Assembly: GCA_963813525.1 (NCBI GenBank)
Contig: CAWEZI010000005.1
Location: 1,922,001-1,986,000, forward strand
Direction: 5' to 3'
DNA from: Bog-756 sp963813525
GTDB lineage: Bacteria > Actinomycetota > Acidimicrobiia > Acidimicrobiales > RAAP-2
DNA: 64,000 nucleotides
The notes beneath the pieces are model-generated. The model searched no databases and was not told where the DNA came from. It worked only from the letters and a program-made list of their open reading frames with translations. Each line of letters begins with the position of its first letter. Positions within the stretch are counted from its first letter, which is position 1. Positions 7,545 through 15,969 of this stretch are shown piece by piece. The position numbers were made by a program, and so were the translations under genes.

Positions 7545-7952
7545 GCCAGCCCACCGGCAAGACCACCCAACCAAGATCACTCAACGAACGTTGTGCTCGG
7601 CAGTCTGACCATGACAAGAAGTAGGCCGATGGGGAAAAAGTAGGCGATGGGGAAATAGGCAGCGGGCCCGTTGTGTTGCCAAAAGGGGCGGTGGCCGGCT
7701 GCAGGAGGTGCCATGGCGATCGAGGTGGATGTGGCGGAGGACCTCCACGACGATCTTCGCCCTGTAGAAGGCCGGCACCGAATTCGACCTGGTCGTGGGC
7801 CCGTCGATCGGGGCGCCCACGGACACCCACCTGTCCACCACCTCGGTGCTGCTCACCTCGATGTTTGATTTCGGTGAAGCGACGGTACCGATGGAAGGGG
7901 CATTTCTGTCCACTGCAGCGTGGCTGCGTGAGTCCGAACGGGAGTCAGGGCT
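7545..7952. other. Gap before degV, possible gene remnant
   Basis: No intact gene is supported. GGAGG followed by ATG 7712 opens a frame that ends at 7868. Another frame between 7760 and 7952 reads GTEFDLVVGPSIGAPTDTH and then SVLLTSMFDFGEATVPM, which looks protein-like but begins after an in-frame stop. The two might be halves of one frameshifted gene; the family is not recognised. Confidence 0.3.
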
Positions 7953-8828
7953 ATGAGTGTCTCCGTCGTCACCGATTCTGCCGCGTCGCTCCCGCTCACA
8001 GCTTCGGAACGGTTGGGTGTCGGCGTGGTGCCGATGACCCTCGAGCTCGGGGGCCTGGTCTACGCCGACGGCGACCTTTCCCCTGAGGAGCTCGTGTCCC
8101 GGGCCGCCCACGAATCGGTCAGCACCTCGGCCCCCACCCCGGGGGCCTTCCTCAAGGCCATGGCATCGGCCAGCGAGCACGAAGAACCAGGTGGTCAGGT
8201 CCTGATACTGACCGTGTCTTCGGCCATGAGCGCCACCTACCAGGTGGCCCGGATGGCCGCCGGCTACGTCGACGACGCCGAGGTGCGGGTCATCGACACG
8301 GGGACGGCGGCCGGAGCACAGGGCCTGGTGGTGATGGCGGCCGCTGAGCTCGCCGCCTCCGGGGCGACGATCGGGGACGTGGCCAGGAGAGCCGAGCGGG
8401 TCGCCTCCCGGGTCCGGCTGATGGCCTCCCTCGCCAGTCTCGACTACCTGGCCTGCTCGGGTCGGGTGCCGGGAGCCGCGGCCTGGGCGGGACGGTCGCT
8501 GGGCATGCGGGCCATGTTCGAGTTCGTCACCGGGGGCGTGCGACCCCGGCTGCCGGCCCGGAGCGAGCGAGCCGCCCTCGACCGCATGGTCAGCGCCATG
8601 GTCCAGTCCCGACCCCGAGACCCGTCGGGTGCCGTGTTGCGGGCTGCCGTCCTGGAAGCTCGGGCCGGTGGCTCAGCCCAGCAGCTCCGGGGACTGGTCC
8701 TCGCCGCCGAGCCGGAAGCCGAAATCTTCGAGGCTCCCTTCAGTTCGGTCATGATCGCCCACACCGGACCGGGCCTGGTCGGCCTGGCCTGGTGGTGGGA
8801 GGCACGAGACAGTGCCTTGGTCACCTAA
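7953..8828 (+). CDS. DegV-family fatty-acid-binding protein (291 aa)
   Basis: DegV fold from the first residues: VVTDSAASLP (5-14), TSAPTPGAF (about 53-61), VSSAMSATYQVARMAA (about 88-103), VIDTGTAAGAQGLVV and LASLDYLACSGRVP, with HTGPGLVGLAWW near the C-terminus. The conserved Ser/Thr residues that bind a fatty-acid carboxylate are present. In Firmicutes such proteins present fatty acids to kinase FakA for phosphorylation; no FakA-like gene is seen here. ATG 7953 follows GGGAGTCAGGGCT. It is the first of a run of same-strand genes for membrane and envelope proteins, including a lysylphosphatidylglycerol-synthase-like protein, which suggests a role in lipid handling. Confidence 0.85.
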   Translation: MSVSVVTDSAASLPLTASERLGVGVVPMTLELGGLVYADGDLSPEELVSRAAHESVSTSAPTPGAFLKAMASASEHEEPGGQVLILTVSSAMSATYQVARMAAGYVDDAEVRVIDTGTAAGAQGLVVMAAAELAASGATIGDVARRAERVASRVRLMASLASLDYLACSGRVPGAAAWAGRSLGMRAMFEFVTGGVRPRLPARSERAALDRMVSAMVQSRPRDPSGAVLRAAVLEARAGGSAQQLRGLVLAAEPEAEIFEAPFSSVMIAHTGPGLVGLAWWWEARDSALVT

Positions 8829-8873
8829 CCGGGTTGTCGGTGGCGCCCGGCCACCGGCCAGGGACGGCGGGAC

Positions 8874-10136
8874 ATGAACACCGAGGTTGCCCCTGCTGCC
8901 GGCCCGGCCCCGAGTACCACGACCACACCGGAGTCGGACCAGGAGCCGGAGGACACTGCTCCGGCCAAGCCGTGGAAGCGGCGATGGACCTGGATCCGCC
9001 GTGGGATCACGGTGGTGCTGGTGGGGGCGGCTGTCTGGTTCCTGGCCCAGCGGGGGACCGAGCTCCGCCACGCCGTCGACCTGCTGCGGCGGGTCGATTG
9101 GCGACTGATCGGCTTGGCCGTTCTGTTCGAAGCCGCCTCGATGGTGGTCTTCGCCCGCCTGCAACGGTTGTTGGTCCGGGCCGGTGGCGTCAACCTGTCC
9201 CTTCCCACCATGGTGGAGATCACCTTGGCCGGCAACGCCATCGCCGCCACTCTCCCCGGTGGGGTGGCGTGGGCAGCCTCCTGGGCGTTCGGACAGCTCC
9301 GCCGGCGCGGGGTGAGCCGGTTCCTGCGGGTCTGGGTGTTCCTGGTTGCCGGGGCGCTCTCGAGCTTCGCCTTGTTCGTGGTGGTGGCCGTGGGTATCGA
9401 GGTGGCGGGCAACCGGGGACCGGTGGCCGACCTCCGCTGGGCGGCGATCAGCCTGGCCGGCATCCCCATCGCCGTGCTGCTGGCCGCGCTGGCCAGCCGG
9501 AGCCATGTGGTGAAGCGGGTCGAGACCCGCCTTGTCGCCGTTGTCAGGCGAGTGCCGGGGGGCGGGTTCGTGCTGCGCTCGGTTCGGTCGCTGCTCGGTC
9601 GCCTCGACGAGGTCCACCTGAGCCCACTGCACTGGGTGGAGGTCCTGGGCTTGGCCATCCTGAACTGGCTGTACGACGCGGCCGTCCTGGTCTGCGCCCT
9701 GCTGGCGTTGCACGTGCATGTTCCCTGGCGGGGCGTCTTCGTGATCTACGGGATCACCCAGATCGCCGCCTCCTTCCCGATCACCCCCGGCGGGGTGGTG
9801 GTGGTCGAGGGAAGCCTGGCTGCCTTGCTGACTGCCTACGGGGTGCATCCTCAGCAGGCGCTGGCCACGGTCGTCCTGTACCGGCTCGTGAGCTTCTGGG
9901 GCGTAGTGCCCATCGGCTGGGCCGTCTGGGTGGGATTCGACGTCATGCAGCGCCGCGGACGGACCAGTCGGCCCCATCCTTGGGCATTCCATGCCGGTCG
10001 GGGGCGAGATGAGAAGACCGGCCTGCTGCCCGAGCCCGTGGCCTGCGACGGCTGTGGCGAAGAGGCGAGCGAGGGGACAGAACGGACGAGCGAGCGGACA
10101 TGGAACGCAGGGAAGGCCTCCTCGCCAGCGGGGTGA
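8874..10136 (+). CDS. Flippase-like/LPG-synthase-TM membrane protein (420 aa)
   Basis: A roughly 40-residue Pro/Thr-rich cytoplasmic N-terminus is followed by about eight transmembrane helices. It shows the hallmark patterns of the UPF0104/LPG_synthase_TM family: GNAIAATLPGGVAWAASWAF (about residues 117-136), ITQIAASFPITPGGVVVVEG, and a final ATVVLYRLVSFWGVVPIGWA. The soluble aminoacyl-transferase domain of MprF is absent, so this is the membrane (flippase-like) part only. A hydrophilic tail of about 55 residues with CDGCGE ends the protein. It overlaps the next gene by 37 bp. It probably moves or modifies a lipid in the cytoplasmic membrane; the exact substrate is unknown. Confidence 0.82.
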   Translation: MNTEVAPAAGPAPSTTTTPESDQEPEDTAPAKPWKRRWTWIRRGITVVLVGAAVWFLAQRGTELRHAVDLLRRVDWRLIGLAVLFEAASMVVFARLQRLLVRAGGVNLSLPTMVEITLAGNAIAATLPGGVAWAASWAFGQLRRRGVSRFLRVWVFLVAGALSSFALFVVVAVGIEVAGNRGPVADLRWAAISLAGIPIAVLLAALASRSHVVKRVETRLVAVVRRVPGGGFVLRSVRSLLGRLDEVHLSPLHWVEVLGLAILNWLYDAAVLVCALLALHVHVPWRGVFVIYGITQIAASFPITPGGVVVVEGSLAALLTAYGVHPQQALATVVLYRLVSFWGVVPIGWAVWVGFDVMQRRGRTSRPHPWAFHAGRGRDEKTGLLPEPVACDGCGEEASEGTERTSERTWNAGKASSPAG

Positions 10137-11866
10137 TCACCCGGGCTCCTCCGAGCCGTCCGCCGGGTGGCGCCCTGGTCGTGAGCCTCCGGAGGTTGCC
10201 GCCGTTGGCCCGGTGGCGACCGGCTCCGGCACGATGGGCGCTGGCCATCCTCTGCGTCGGTCTGCCCATCCTCGAGGTGGCCACCGTTTTCGTCTTCCTA
10301 CCCGGCTCGAGCCCCAACCTGGCCCCACAGGCCAGTGCGGTGGCGCCCTTCGGCATCTTCCACGATCTCCGTTGGCTCAGCGTCTACGCCAGCTCGTGGC
10401 CCACCTTCGGGGCGCTGGCCATCGGTGTCCTCCTGGCCCGGGGGGCGGTCACCGCGGTGTGCGTGCGCCTGGCCTGGCCGGCCGGTGCGCCACCCCCTCG
10501 GATGACGGCGCTGCTGGCGAGGGGTGTGGGCGCCACCGTTCTGGCCGCCTTGTTCCTCGTCCCGAGTGTGGCTCTCCTCTTCGCCCTGGCCGTCGTTCCC
10601 GTGTCGTGGCTTTTTATCGCAGCCGTGCCGCTCGCCCTGGCTGTCGCTCTGGTGGTCAGCCCGATTGCCGTCACCGGGGGGTGGTGGAAGCATCCGATCC
10701 CGCTCCGTGCCGTGGGGTGGGTGGCTCTGAGCTTCGCCAGCCTCACCGCTGCCGCCGCCGTCGTCGCCATCGCACCCCCGTGGGCCGCTTTCGTCGTGGC
10801 CGCGTTGTCGGGTGCCTTCAATGCTCGAGCCTGGGTGGGAATGGTCAGTGCCGTCGTCGAGCACCGGCATTCCGATCGGGTGGTGCCCGCCGTTCCGGTG
10901 GCGCTGGCTGTGATGGTGGGGGTCGTCGCCGTAGGCAGCGTGAGCGGATTCTCGCACGCCACCACGGACCACAACGCCGGCTCCCTCTCTTCCTATGTCG
11001 CACCGAGGCCGGGAGCCCAAGCCGTGCTGCTGGTCAGTGGCTACGGCTCACACTGGAATGGGGCACCGACCCATCCGGTGCCGGGGCCGTTCTTCGAGCA
11101 ACGTTTCTCCTACCGTGGCCTCGGCCCATCGGGCCGCCCGCTGGCCTACGCCAGTACAGACACCGTGCAGACGCTGCAATCCCTCGATGCCGAACTGGCC
11201 TCGCAGGTGGACGTCTTGGCCAGGGCCACCGGACGACGGATCGACATCGTGGCCGAGAGCGAAGGTGCTCTGGTGGCCAAGAGCTATCTCGTCTCGCACC
11301 AGCATGCGCCGGTCGGGACCGTGGTGCTGGCCAGCCCGCTGTTGGCTCCGGGCCGGGTGTCGTATCCGGTGGACGGTTCGACGGCGGCCTCGGGGTTGCC
11401 GTCCCGCGACGCCCTCGGGCTGTTGAGTCGTGCGTACCAGTCGGTCGCACCCATCGACCTCAGCCCCGAGAGCCCGTTCCTGAAGTCGGTCGACCAGCTG
11501 GCTCCCTTGTTGCAGTCCGTGCTGGCCTGTCCCGCCCCCGGCGTCCGCCAGGTGGCCGTGCTGCCGCTGGCTGACGCCACCGCCGCCCCGGTTCAGTCCA
11601 CACTGCCCTTCCCCTCGGCGGTGGTGCCCGCCTTCCACGGGGGTCTCATCGGCAGCCCCTCGAGCGATCGGATCATCGGTGCCGCCCTGGCCGGACAGGT
11701 CCCGGTCACCAGCCCCGGGCTCCGGGACCTCGAGAGGGCCATCGTCCTGGCCGCGTCGGCCTGGCAGGACCCGACCCTGGTCCTGTCGGACTACTCCCGT
11801 CCACCCCCCCAGGGACAAACATTGTCCGCCACCTGCAAGGCGCTGGCCGGCGCACTTCGGTCGTGA
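10100..11866 (+). CDS. Membrane protein with C-terminal alpha/beta-hydrolase-like domain (588 aa)
   Basis: The N-terminal half carries about seven hydrophobic segments between residues 45 and 290. The C-terminal half looks like an extracytoplasmic serine-hydrolase domain: AVLLVSGYGSHWNG is an oxyanion-type strand-loop, and IVAESEGALVAKSYL is the nucleophile elbow, AESEG in place of GxSxG. VLASPLLAPG and a late AFHGGLIG, with a possible catalytic His, follow. The start overlaps the flippase-like gene by 37 bp; later in-frame starts would remove the overlap. No named family was recognised. A role in envelope lipid or ester turnover is inference from the membrane anchor and neighbours. Confidence 0.65.
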   Translation: MERREGLLASGVITRAPPSRPPGGALVVSLRRLPPLARWRPAPARWALAILCVGLPILEVATVFVFLPGSSPNLAPQASAVAPFGIFHDLRWLSVYASSWPTFGALAIGVLLARGAVTAVCVRLAWPAGAPPPRMTALLARGVGATVLAALFLVPSVALLFALAVVPVSWLFIAAVPLALAVALVVSPIAVTGGWWKHPIPLRAVGWVALSFASLTAAAAVVAIAPPWAAFVVAALSGAFNARAWVGMVSAVVEHRHSDRVVPAVPVALAVMVGVVAVGSVSGFSHATTDHNAGSLSSYVAPRPGAQAVLLVSGYGSHWNGAPTHPVPGPFFEQRFSYRGLGPSGRPLAYASTDTVQTLQSLDAELASQVDVLARATGRRIDIVAESEGALVAKSYLVSHQHAPVGTVVLASPLLAPGRVSYPVDGSTAASGLPSRDALGLLSRAYQSVAPIDLSPESPFLKSVDQLAPLLQSVLACPAPGVRQVAVLPLADATAAPVQSTLPFPSAVVPAFHGGLIGSPSSDRIIGAALAGQVPVTSPGLRDLERAIVLAASAWQDPTLVLSDYSRPPPQGQTLSATCKALAGALRS

Positions 11867-11937
11867 CGGCCTGGCCATCGGTCGTCTGCTGACCGCCTGT
11901 CCAATCCCAGCAAACAATTGGGATTACGCTCCAGAGG

Positions 11938-12738
11938 GTGGTATTGGAACACGCCGGCGGCCTTCACCGGACCGAGATGACCCTGCTGACCGAAGACGAG
12001 GTTCGGCTCCGGGTATGTCGCTTGAGTCACCCGACGGGTGCTGATGCCGTCGTGGTCGTGGCCCACGGCTTCGCCTCCAGTCTCGACCATCCCGATGTCC
12101 GCTCTCTGGCCGAACTGCTGTTCAGCGCCCATCTGGATGTGGTGACCTACGACGCCCGAGGCCATGGGCAGTCCGACGGCCGCTGCGGCGTCGGGAGCAC
12201 CGAACACCAAGATGTTGCCTGTGTCGTCTCACATGTGGCTGCTGCAGGCACTCCCGTCCTCGTCGTCGGCGTCTCCATGGGGGCGATCGCCGTGGTCTCC
12301 TACCTGGCCGGCATCCAGGGACAAGATCCCGCCGTGGTCGGGGCGGTTCTGGTCAGCGCACCGTCGCGCTGGAGGATGCGGCCCAGCGCGGTGGGTGTTC
12401 TCAATGTGGTGCTGACCCGGAGCGCCGTCGGCCGCTGGGTGGCGGGCAGATGGCTCGGTGTTCGCATTCGCCCGGGTTGGTGGCCGGGCGAGACGCCGGA
12501 ATCGGCCATGGGTCGGATCGGGATCCCGGTTGTCGTGGTCCACGGGGCCAACGACCGCCTGCTGGCATCGTCCCACGCTCACCGCCTGCACGGCTCAGGC
12601 GCCTCGTCGAATCGGCTCCAAGTGGTGGAGGGGATGGGCCACGGTCTGGACAAGGACGGACAGGGTGCGGTGCTGGACGCGGTGCAGTGGCTGTTGGCGG
12701 CCCCCGACGAAACCGACCTCATGTCGAGGGCCGGGTAG
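11938..12738 (+). CDS. Alpha/beta hydrolase (monoacylglycerol-lipase-like, 266 aa or less)
   Basis: A cytoplasmic alpha/beta hydrolase with all key elements: VVVVAHGFASSLD (oxyanion HGF), TYDARGHGQSDG, nucleophile elbow VGVSMGAIA (GxSxG), the acid in VHGANDRLL and the catalytic His in EGMGHGLD. The order and spacing fit lysophospholipase/monoacylglycerol-lipase-type enzymes. GTG 11938 opens the frame, but ATG 11977 (MTLLTEDEV) starts closer to the first strand and may be the real start. It lies 70 bp after the membrane-hydrolase gene on the same strand and converges with a PlsY-like gene, so the local theme is lipid or ester metabolism. Confidence 0.85.
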   Translation: MVLEHAGGLHRTEMTLLTEDEVRLRVCRLSHPTGADAVVVVAHGFASSLDHPDVRSLAELLFSAHLDVVTYDARGHGQSDGRCGVGSTEHQDVACVVSHVAAAGTPVLVVGVSMGAIAVVSYLAGIQGQDPAVVGAVLVSAPSRWRMRPSAVGVLNVVLTRSAVGRWVAGRWLGVRIRPGWWPGETPESAMGRIGIPVVVVHGANDRLLASSHAHRLHGSGASSNRLQVVEGMGHGLDKDGQGAVLDAVQWLLAAPDETDLMSRAG

Positions 12739-12743
12739 CCGGC

Positions 12744-13379
12744 TCAGTCCCGATCGAAGAGCAACCGGGTACGCAGTGTCCGCCGGAGATCGTCCCGAGG
12801 GGGAAGGGCGTTTCCGGCCAATCGTTTGGCGATGAGCGGACCGGCCACGCACACGGCCAGAACGCCGCCTCGCCAACCGCGGCGACGGACAAGCACCGGT
12901 GCCAAAACGAGGTAGGCGGCCAGGCAACCGAGCCCGGTCTGGTGAACCAGTCGACCACCGGCCAGCCCGGCAGCCAGAACGGCGGCCCCTTCCGGCGCGG
13001 TAGCCAGTGTGGCCCCGAGGGCGGGGGAGATGCCACGACCTCCGGCCCCGCCCAGCAGCGGCGACCAATTGTGTCCGGCGATGGCCGCGCCGGCGGCGAC
13101 GGCTGACAGAGCGGGTCGCCTCCTTCCGGCCAACAGAGGCCCCACCACCCCCTTGGCCACATCCAGACTGCCGGCCACGGCCAGAGGCCCAAAGCCCGAG
13201 ACCTCGTACAGGCCGGTGCCGGAAACGGTGCCCGAGCCGCGCGTCCTGAGATCGACCCCGGCGATCAGGCGGGCGGCGAGGCCCGAGAAGGGCACGGCCC
13301 CGGCGGCGAAGGAGACGAGCAGGACTGTGCCCGCAGGAACGGTTCGCCGGCCACCGGGACCATCACGCCAATGCATCAC
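12744..13379 (-). CDS. PlsY-like glycerol-3-phosphate acyltransferase (211 aa)
   Basis: Multi-pass membrane protein with the PlsY motif pattern: SGLAARLIAGVDLRTRGSG (about residues 32-50), then AGSLDVAKGVVGP and GHNWSPLLGGAGGRGI, corresponding to the phosphate-binding and GHxxP motifs. PlsY transfers acyl groups from acyl-phosphate to glycerol-3-phosphate at the inner membrane. Departures from the canonical sequence are GTVSGTGLY in place of GNIGATN and GGRG in place of KGGKG, so this may be a divergent paralogue rather than the housekeeping enzyme. It starts with GTG 13379 or ATG 13376 inside the 3' end of the upstream membrane-protein gene. Confidence 0.68.
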   Translation of the reverse strand: MMHWRDGPGGRRTVPAGTVLLVSFAAGAVPFSGLAARLIAGVDLRTRGSGTVSGTGLYEVSGFGPLAVAGSLDVAKGVVGPLLAGRRRPALSAVAAGAAIAGHNWSPLLGGAGGRGISPALGATLATAPEGAAVLAAGLAGGRLVHQTGLGCLAAYLVLAPVLVRRRGWRGGVLAVCVAGPLIAKRLAGNALPPRDDLRRTLRTRLLFDRD

Positions 13380-14004
13380 CGGCCGAGGCGGGCTCCGGAG
13401 CGCCGATGGCCCCGAACCGCACGGCGATGCCGGCCCTGCGCATGGTCTTCACGAACCAAAGGGTGGAGAGGACGATGCCGCCGCCCATCAGCACCCAGGT
13501 GACAAGGGTTCGCTCGATCACGAAGGCGTGGAGCGAGGAGGCGAGGAGCAACCAGAGCACGAACCCGCTGTTCACGAGCAGGACGAGCGACCAGAGAAAG
13601 GAGACCCGCACGAAGAACCGCCGGACGTGCGGCCGCCCCATCAGCTCTTTGTCCAGGGGGCAGAAATCGTGGGCCAATCGCTCGACCAGAGGGCGGTCGG
13701 CCACCGCGGTGACCAGGAACAGAATGGCGACAATGACAGTCCCTGCCGTGGGCTGGACGAAGTAGAGAAACGCACTCTTGGTCAAGAAACTGATGGCAGA
13801 GCGTACGGTGAGCAGCCCGAGGCCGAGAGCCAGGAGGGCCGGGATCCGCTCCCGCCGTATCAGCCGGCGGCCAGCCGCCGCATAGGCCCACACCAGAGCG
13901 AAGATGAGGGCGCCCCGGAAGCCGACGAACGACAGCGTGACGTAGAACAAAACGGCAGGCCCGATCGAGCCCTCTACCAGGGACGGCAGGGCGTGGCGCA
14001 CCAT
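13363..14004 (-). CDS. VC0807-like multi-pass membrane protein (213 aa)
   Basis: About six hydrophobic helices: LFYVTLSFVGFRGALIF near the N-terminus, then segments around residues 60, 85, 135, 150 and 180. The arrangement, a short polar loop with RRLIRRERIPALLAL and the DxxLVERLAxDFCPL loop in the middle, resembles the VC0807 family of uncharacterised membrane proteins. No catalytic motif can be named. It overlaps the PlsY-like gene by 17 bp, so they form a two-gene operon. Its role is unknown. Confidence 0.6.
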   Translation of the reverse strand: MVRHALPSLVEGSIGPAVLFYVTLSFVGFRGALIFALVWAYAAAGRRLIRRERIPALLALGLGLLTVRSAISFLTKSAFLYFVQPTAGTVIVAILFLVTAVADRPLVERLAHDFCPLDKELMGRPHVRRFFVRVSFLWSLVLLVNSGFVLWLLLASSLHAFVIERTLVTWVLMGGGIVLSTLWFVKTMRRAGIAVRFGAIGAPEPASAGDALA

Positions 14005-14113
14005 TCGCTTGATCGAAGGAAGATGGAGTACGCCGGCGGGAGAGCTGGAACCCGAATCGATGACTGGAGGTTATCGCGCCGGGCAATCAGATCGCACCCG
14101 GCACCGGATCGGT

Positions 14114-14536
14114 TCAGTCTGTGGCTGCCCAGGAGAAGAACCGGTCAGCCGCCCCTTGATCCTCGAAGAAGACCTCGATCCTGGACAGAAGATCGTCCGG
14201 GTCGGACTCGAGAAGGTAGATGTGGTGCCCCCGGTAGATGCCGCCCCGGTTTTGGGCCTGGGCGTACTGCAGGGCGGTGATGTGCATCTCGCCGACCATC
14301 CAATCGATCCACTTCAGCACCTCGAATGTGCCTCGCGACACCTCGATCAGCTTCCCCATGTGACGTCTCACTTCGTCGGGTCCGTGGAACACGCCGGCGA
14401 TCGGACTACTCCCAGGAACGGTGTACACGACGCTCGGCGAGAGCAGCTGGACGGCCTCGTCGAGCTGATTCGAGGAGTAGCTCATGAAGAACCGCTTTGC
14501 GTTGACCAGACGCTGGGGCTCTTCGGAGGGCGCCAT
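14114..14536 (-). CDS. NTF2-like/SnoaL-fold protein (140 aa)
   Basis: Small cone-shaped NTF2-like protein: an N-terminal helix with NAKRFFMSYSSNQLDEAVQLL, a strand region VVYTVPGSSPIAGVFHGPDEVRRHM, a WIDWMVGEMHITALQY strand pair, and a C-terminal IEVFFEDQGAADRFF. The GxFxGxxxV pattern in the middle is typical of SnoaL-like and ketosteroid-isomerase-like proteins. Members include isomerases, dehydratases and binding proteins, so function cannot be assigned. It has its own short gap on each side and is probably monocistronic. Confidence 0.75.
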   Translation of the reverse strand: MAPSEEPQRLVNAKRFFMSYSSNQLDEAVQLLSPSVVYTVPGSSPIAGVFHGPDEVRRHMGKLIEVSRGTFEVLKWIDWMVGEMHITALQYAQAQNRGGIYRGHHIYLLESDPDDLLSRIEVFFEDQGAADRFFSWAATD

Positions 14537-14741
14537 TCCGTGATCTTAGAGGAGACCCTCGGCCGTCCACTCGGCCAGCCAGGTCCTGACCGATGTGCAC
14601 CTCGTGTTCTGATGGCCAGAACTCCCGCACGCGCCAGCAGAACTGACAGATCTATCGTCAAATCATCGTGGCCGCAGCACATGCTCGCATCAAACAGAGG
14701 CTCGCCGAGTGGAGGCGATCCGCGGTCGGAGACGTCCGAGG

Positions 14742-15851
14742 ATGACGGCAGCGGCAACCGCGACGCCGTCCCCTCAGGTGGTGGTGGTTGGCGGATCGTT
14801 GGTGGGCCTGTCCATGGCCATCGCCCTGGCGCGCCGCGGCCTTTTGGTCACCGTCCTCGAACGAACGCCGCGTGCAGGCTATGAGGGTGGCGGAGGGCTG
14901 GGTGTCGACGTGGGTCTGTTGACCCGGGTCACCGGGCTTCACGGCAGCCCACCGGTCTGCCAAGGAGTTGATCGGGCGACCACGGCGTGGCCGCTGCTGG
15001 CCAACTGGCTCGAGGACCATGCCCGGGTCGCGCCCGGTGTCGAGGTCCGGCGGGGGGCCGAGGTGATCGAAGTGGGGGAGCGATGGGCACGCACCTCTGA
15101 TGGGCGTCGGATCGAGGCCGACCTGGTGATCGGGGCCGACGGAGCTCGCAGCACCGTGCGCCGCTGGGTTTCGCCCGATCGACCCGATGCCGTCTATGCC
15201 GGCTTCGTGCTCTGGCGGGCCATGGTGCCCGAGGCCGAGCTCCCGGGAGCCATCCCTTTGCTCCGTCCGGACGAGCCCTCCCGCGAGTACTACTCGGGGC
15301 CGTACCGGCTGGTGACCTACCCGGTGCCGGGCCCAGACGGTTCGAGCACGCCGGGGGATCGGCGGCTGAACCTGGTCTGGTACGACCCAGCCCGCTCCGA
15401 CCTGCTCGCCCGTCGCGGCCTGCTCGACGGTGTCACGGTCCACGGCACGCTGGGCACCGACGATGTGCCCGAGCCACTTCGCCGCGAGCTGGAGATCGTG
15501 GCCGACCAACGCTGGCCCACGCCGTGGCGGGAGGCGCTGGAGATCGCCCTGCGTCGGTCGCTGGTCTTCGCCACACCGGTGGTCGAATACTGGCCCGATC
15601 GACTGGTCCGCCGTCGGGTGGTTCTGGCCGGTGACGCGGCCCACGCCGCCTCGCCCATGGTGGGCGGTGGGTTCCGCCAAGGCCTCTATGACGTGGACGC
15701 CCTCGCTTCGAGCGTGCAACCTCGTCGCCCTATCGACTGGGCCGACCTGACCGCCGCCTACGAGGAAGGCCGGTTGCTTTCTGCCCGGGCCCACGTCGAG
15801 CGCAGTCAGGCGGCGAGCGCTCAGTACCTCGAGCGCCAGGACCGGATCTGA
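14742..15851 (+). CDS. FAD-dependent aromatic-ring monooxygenase (369 aa)
   Basis: Class A flavin monooxygenase of the p-hydroxybenzoate-hydroxylase fold. It has an N-terminal Rossmann loop GGSLVGLSMAIALARRG with ERTPRAGYEGGG after strand 2, the DG motif in LVIGADGARSTVRRW, and the second FAD motif VVLAGDAAHAASPMVGGG. The segment YAGFVLWRAMVPEAEL resembles 2,6-dihydroxypyridine 3-monooxygenase-type enzymes. Such proteins use NAD(P)H and O2 to hydroxylate aromatic or heterocyclic substrates. The frame is open from GTG 14709, but ATG 14742 has GGAGA upstream and starts at the fold. A hairpin at 15917-15950 follows. Confidence 0.85.
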   Translation: MTAAATATPSPQVVVVGGSLVGLSMAIALARRGLLVTVLERTPRAGYEGGGGLGVDVGLLTRVTGLHGSPPVCQGVDRATTAWPLLANWLEDHARVAPGVEVRRGAEVIEVGERWARTSDGRRIEADLVIGADGARSTVRRWVSPDRPDAVYAGFVLWRAMVPEAELPGAIPLLRPDEPSREYYSGPYRLVTYPVPGPDGSSTPGDRRLNLVWYDPARSDLLARRGLLDGVTVHGTLGTDDVPEPLRRELEIVADQRWPTPWREALEIALRRSLVFATPVVEYWPDRLVRRRVVLAGDAAHAASPMVGGGFRQGLYDVDALASSVQPRRPIDWADLTAAYEEGRLLSARAHVERSQAASAQYLERQDRI

Positions 15852-15916
15852 CCTTGGAGATCGGGCTCGAGGGCGGACCGCAGGGCACTGGAGGAAGAGC
15901 GCACCTGCGCCGGATA

Positions 15917-15950
15917 GGGTGACGACGGACCGGCCCTTCGGGCGTCACCC
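15917..15950 (+). terminator. Hairpin between the monooxygenase and LLM oxidoreductase genes
   Basis: GGGTGACG pairs with CGTCACCC, and an inner GCCC-TTC-GGGC stem continues it. There is no clear U tract. It may terminate the monooxygenase transcript, or form the 5' leader of the gene at 15970, only 20 bp downstream. Confidence 0.45.
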
Positions 15951-15969
15951 CGTGAAATCTTGAGGCGTT

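Noticed and set aside
13009..14280. 423-codon forward frame across the PlsY-like and VC0807-like genes
   Set aside because: Hydrophilic low-complexity translation with no motif; the reverse-strand genes have membrane helices and family patterns.
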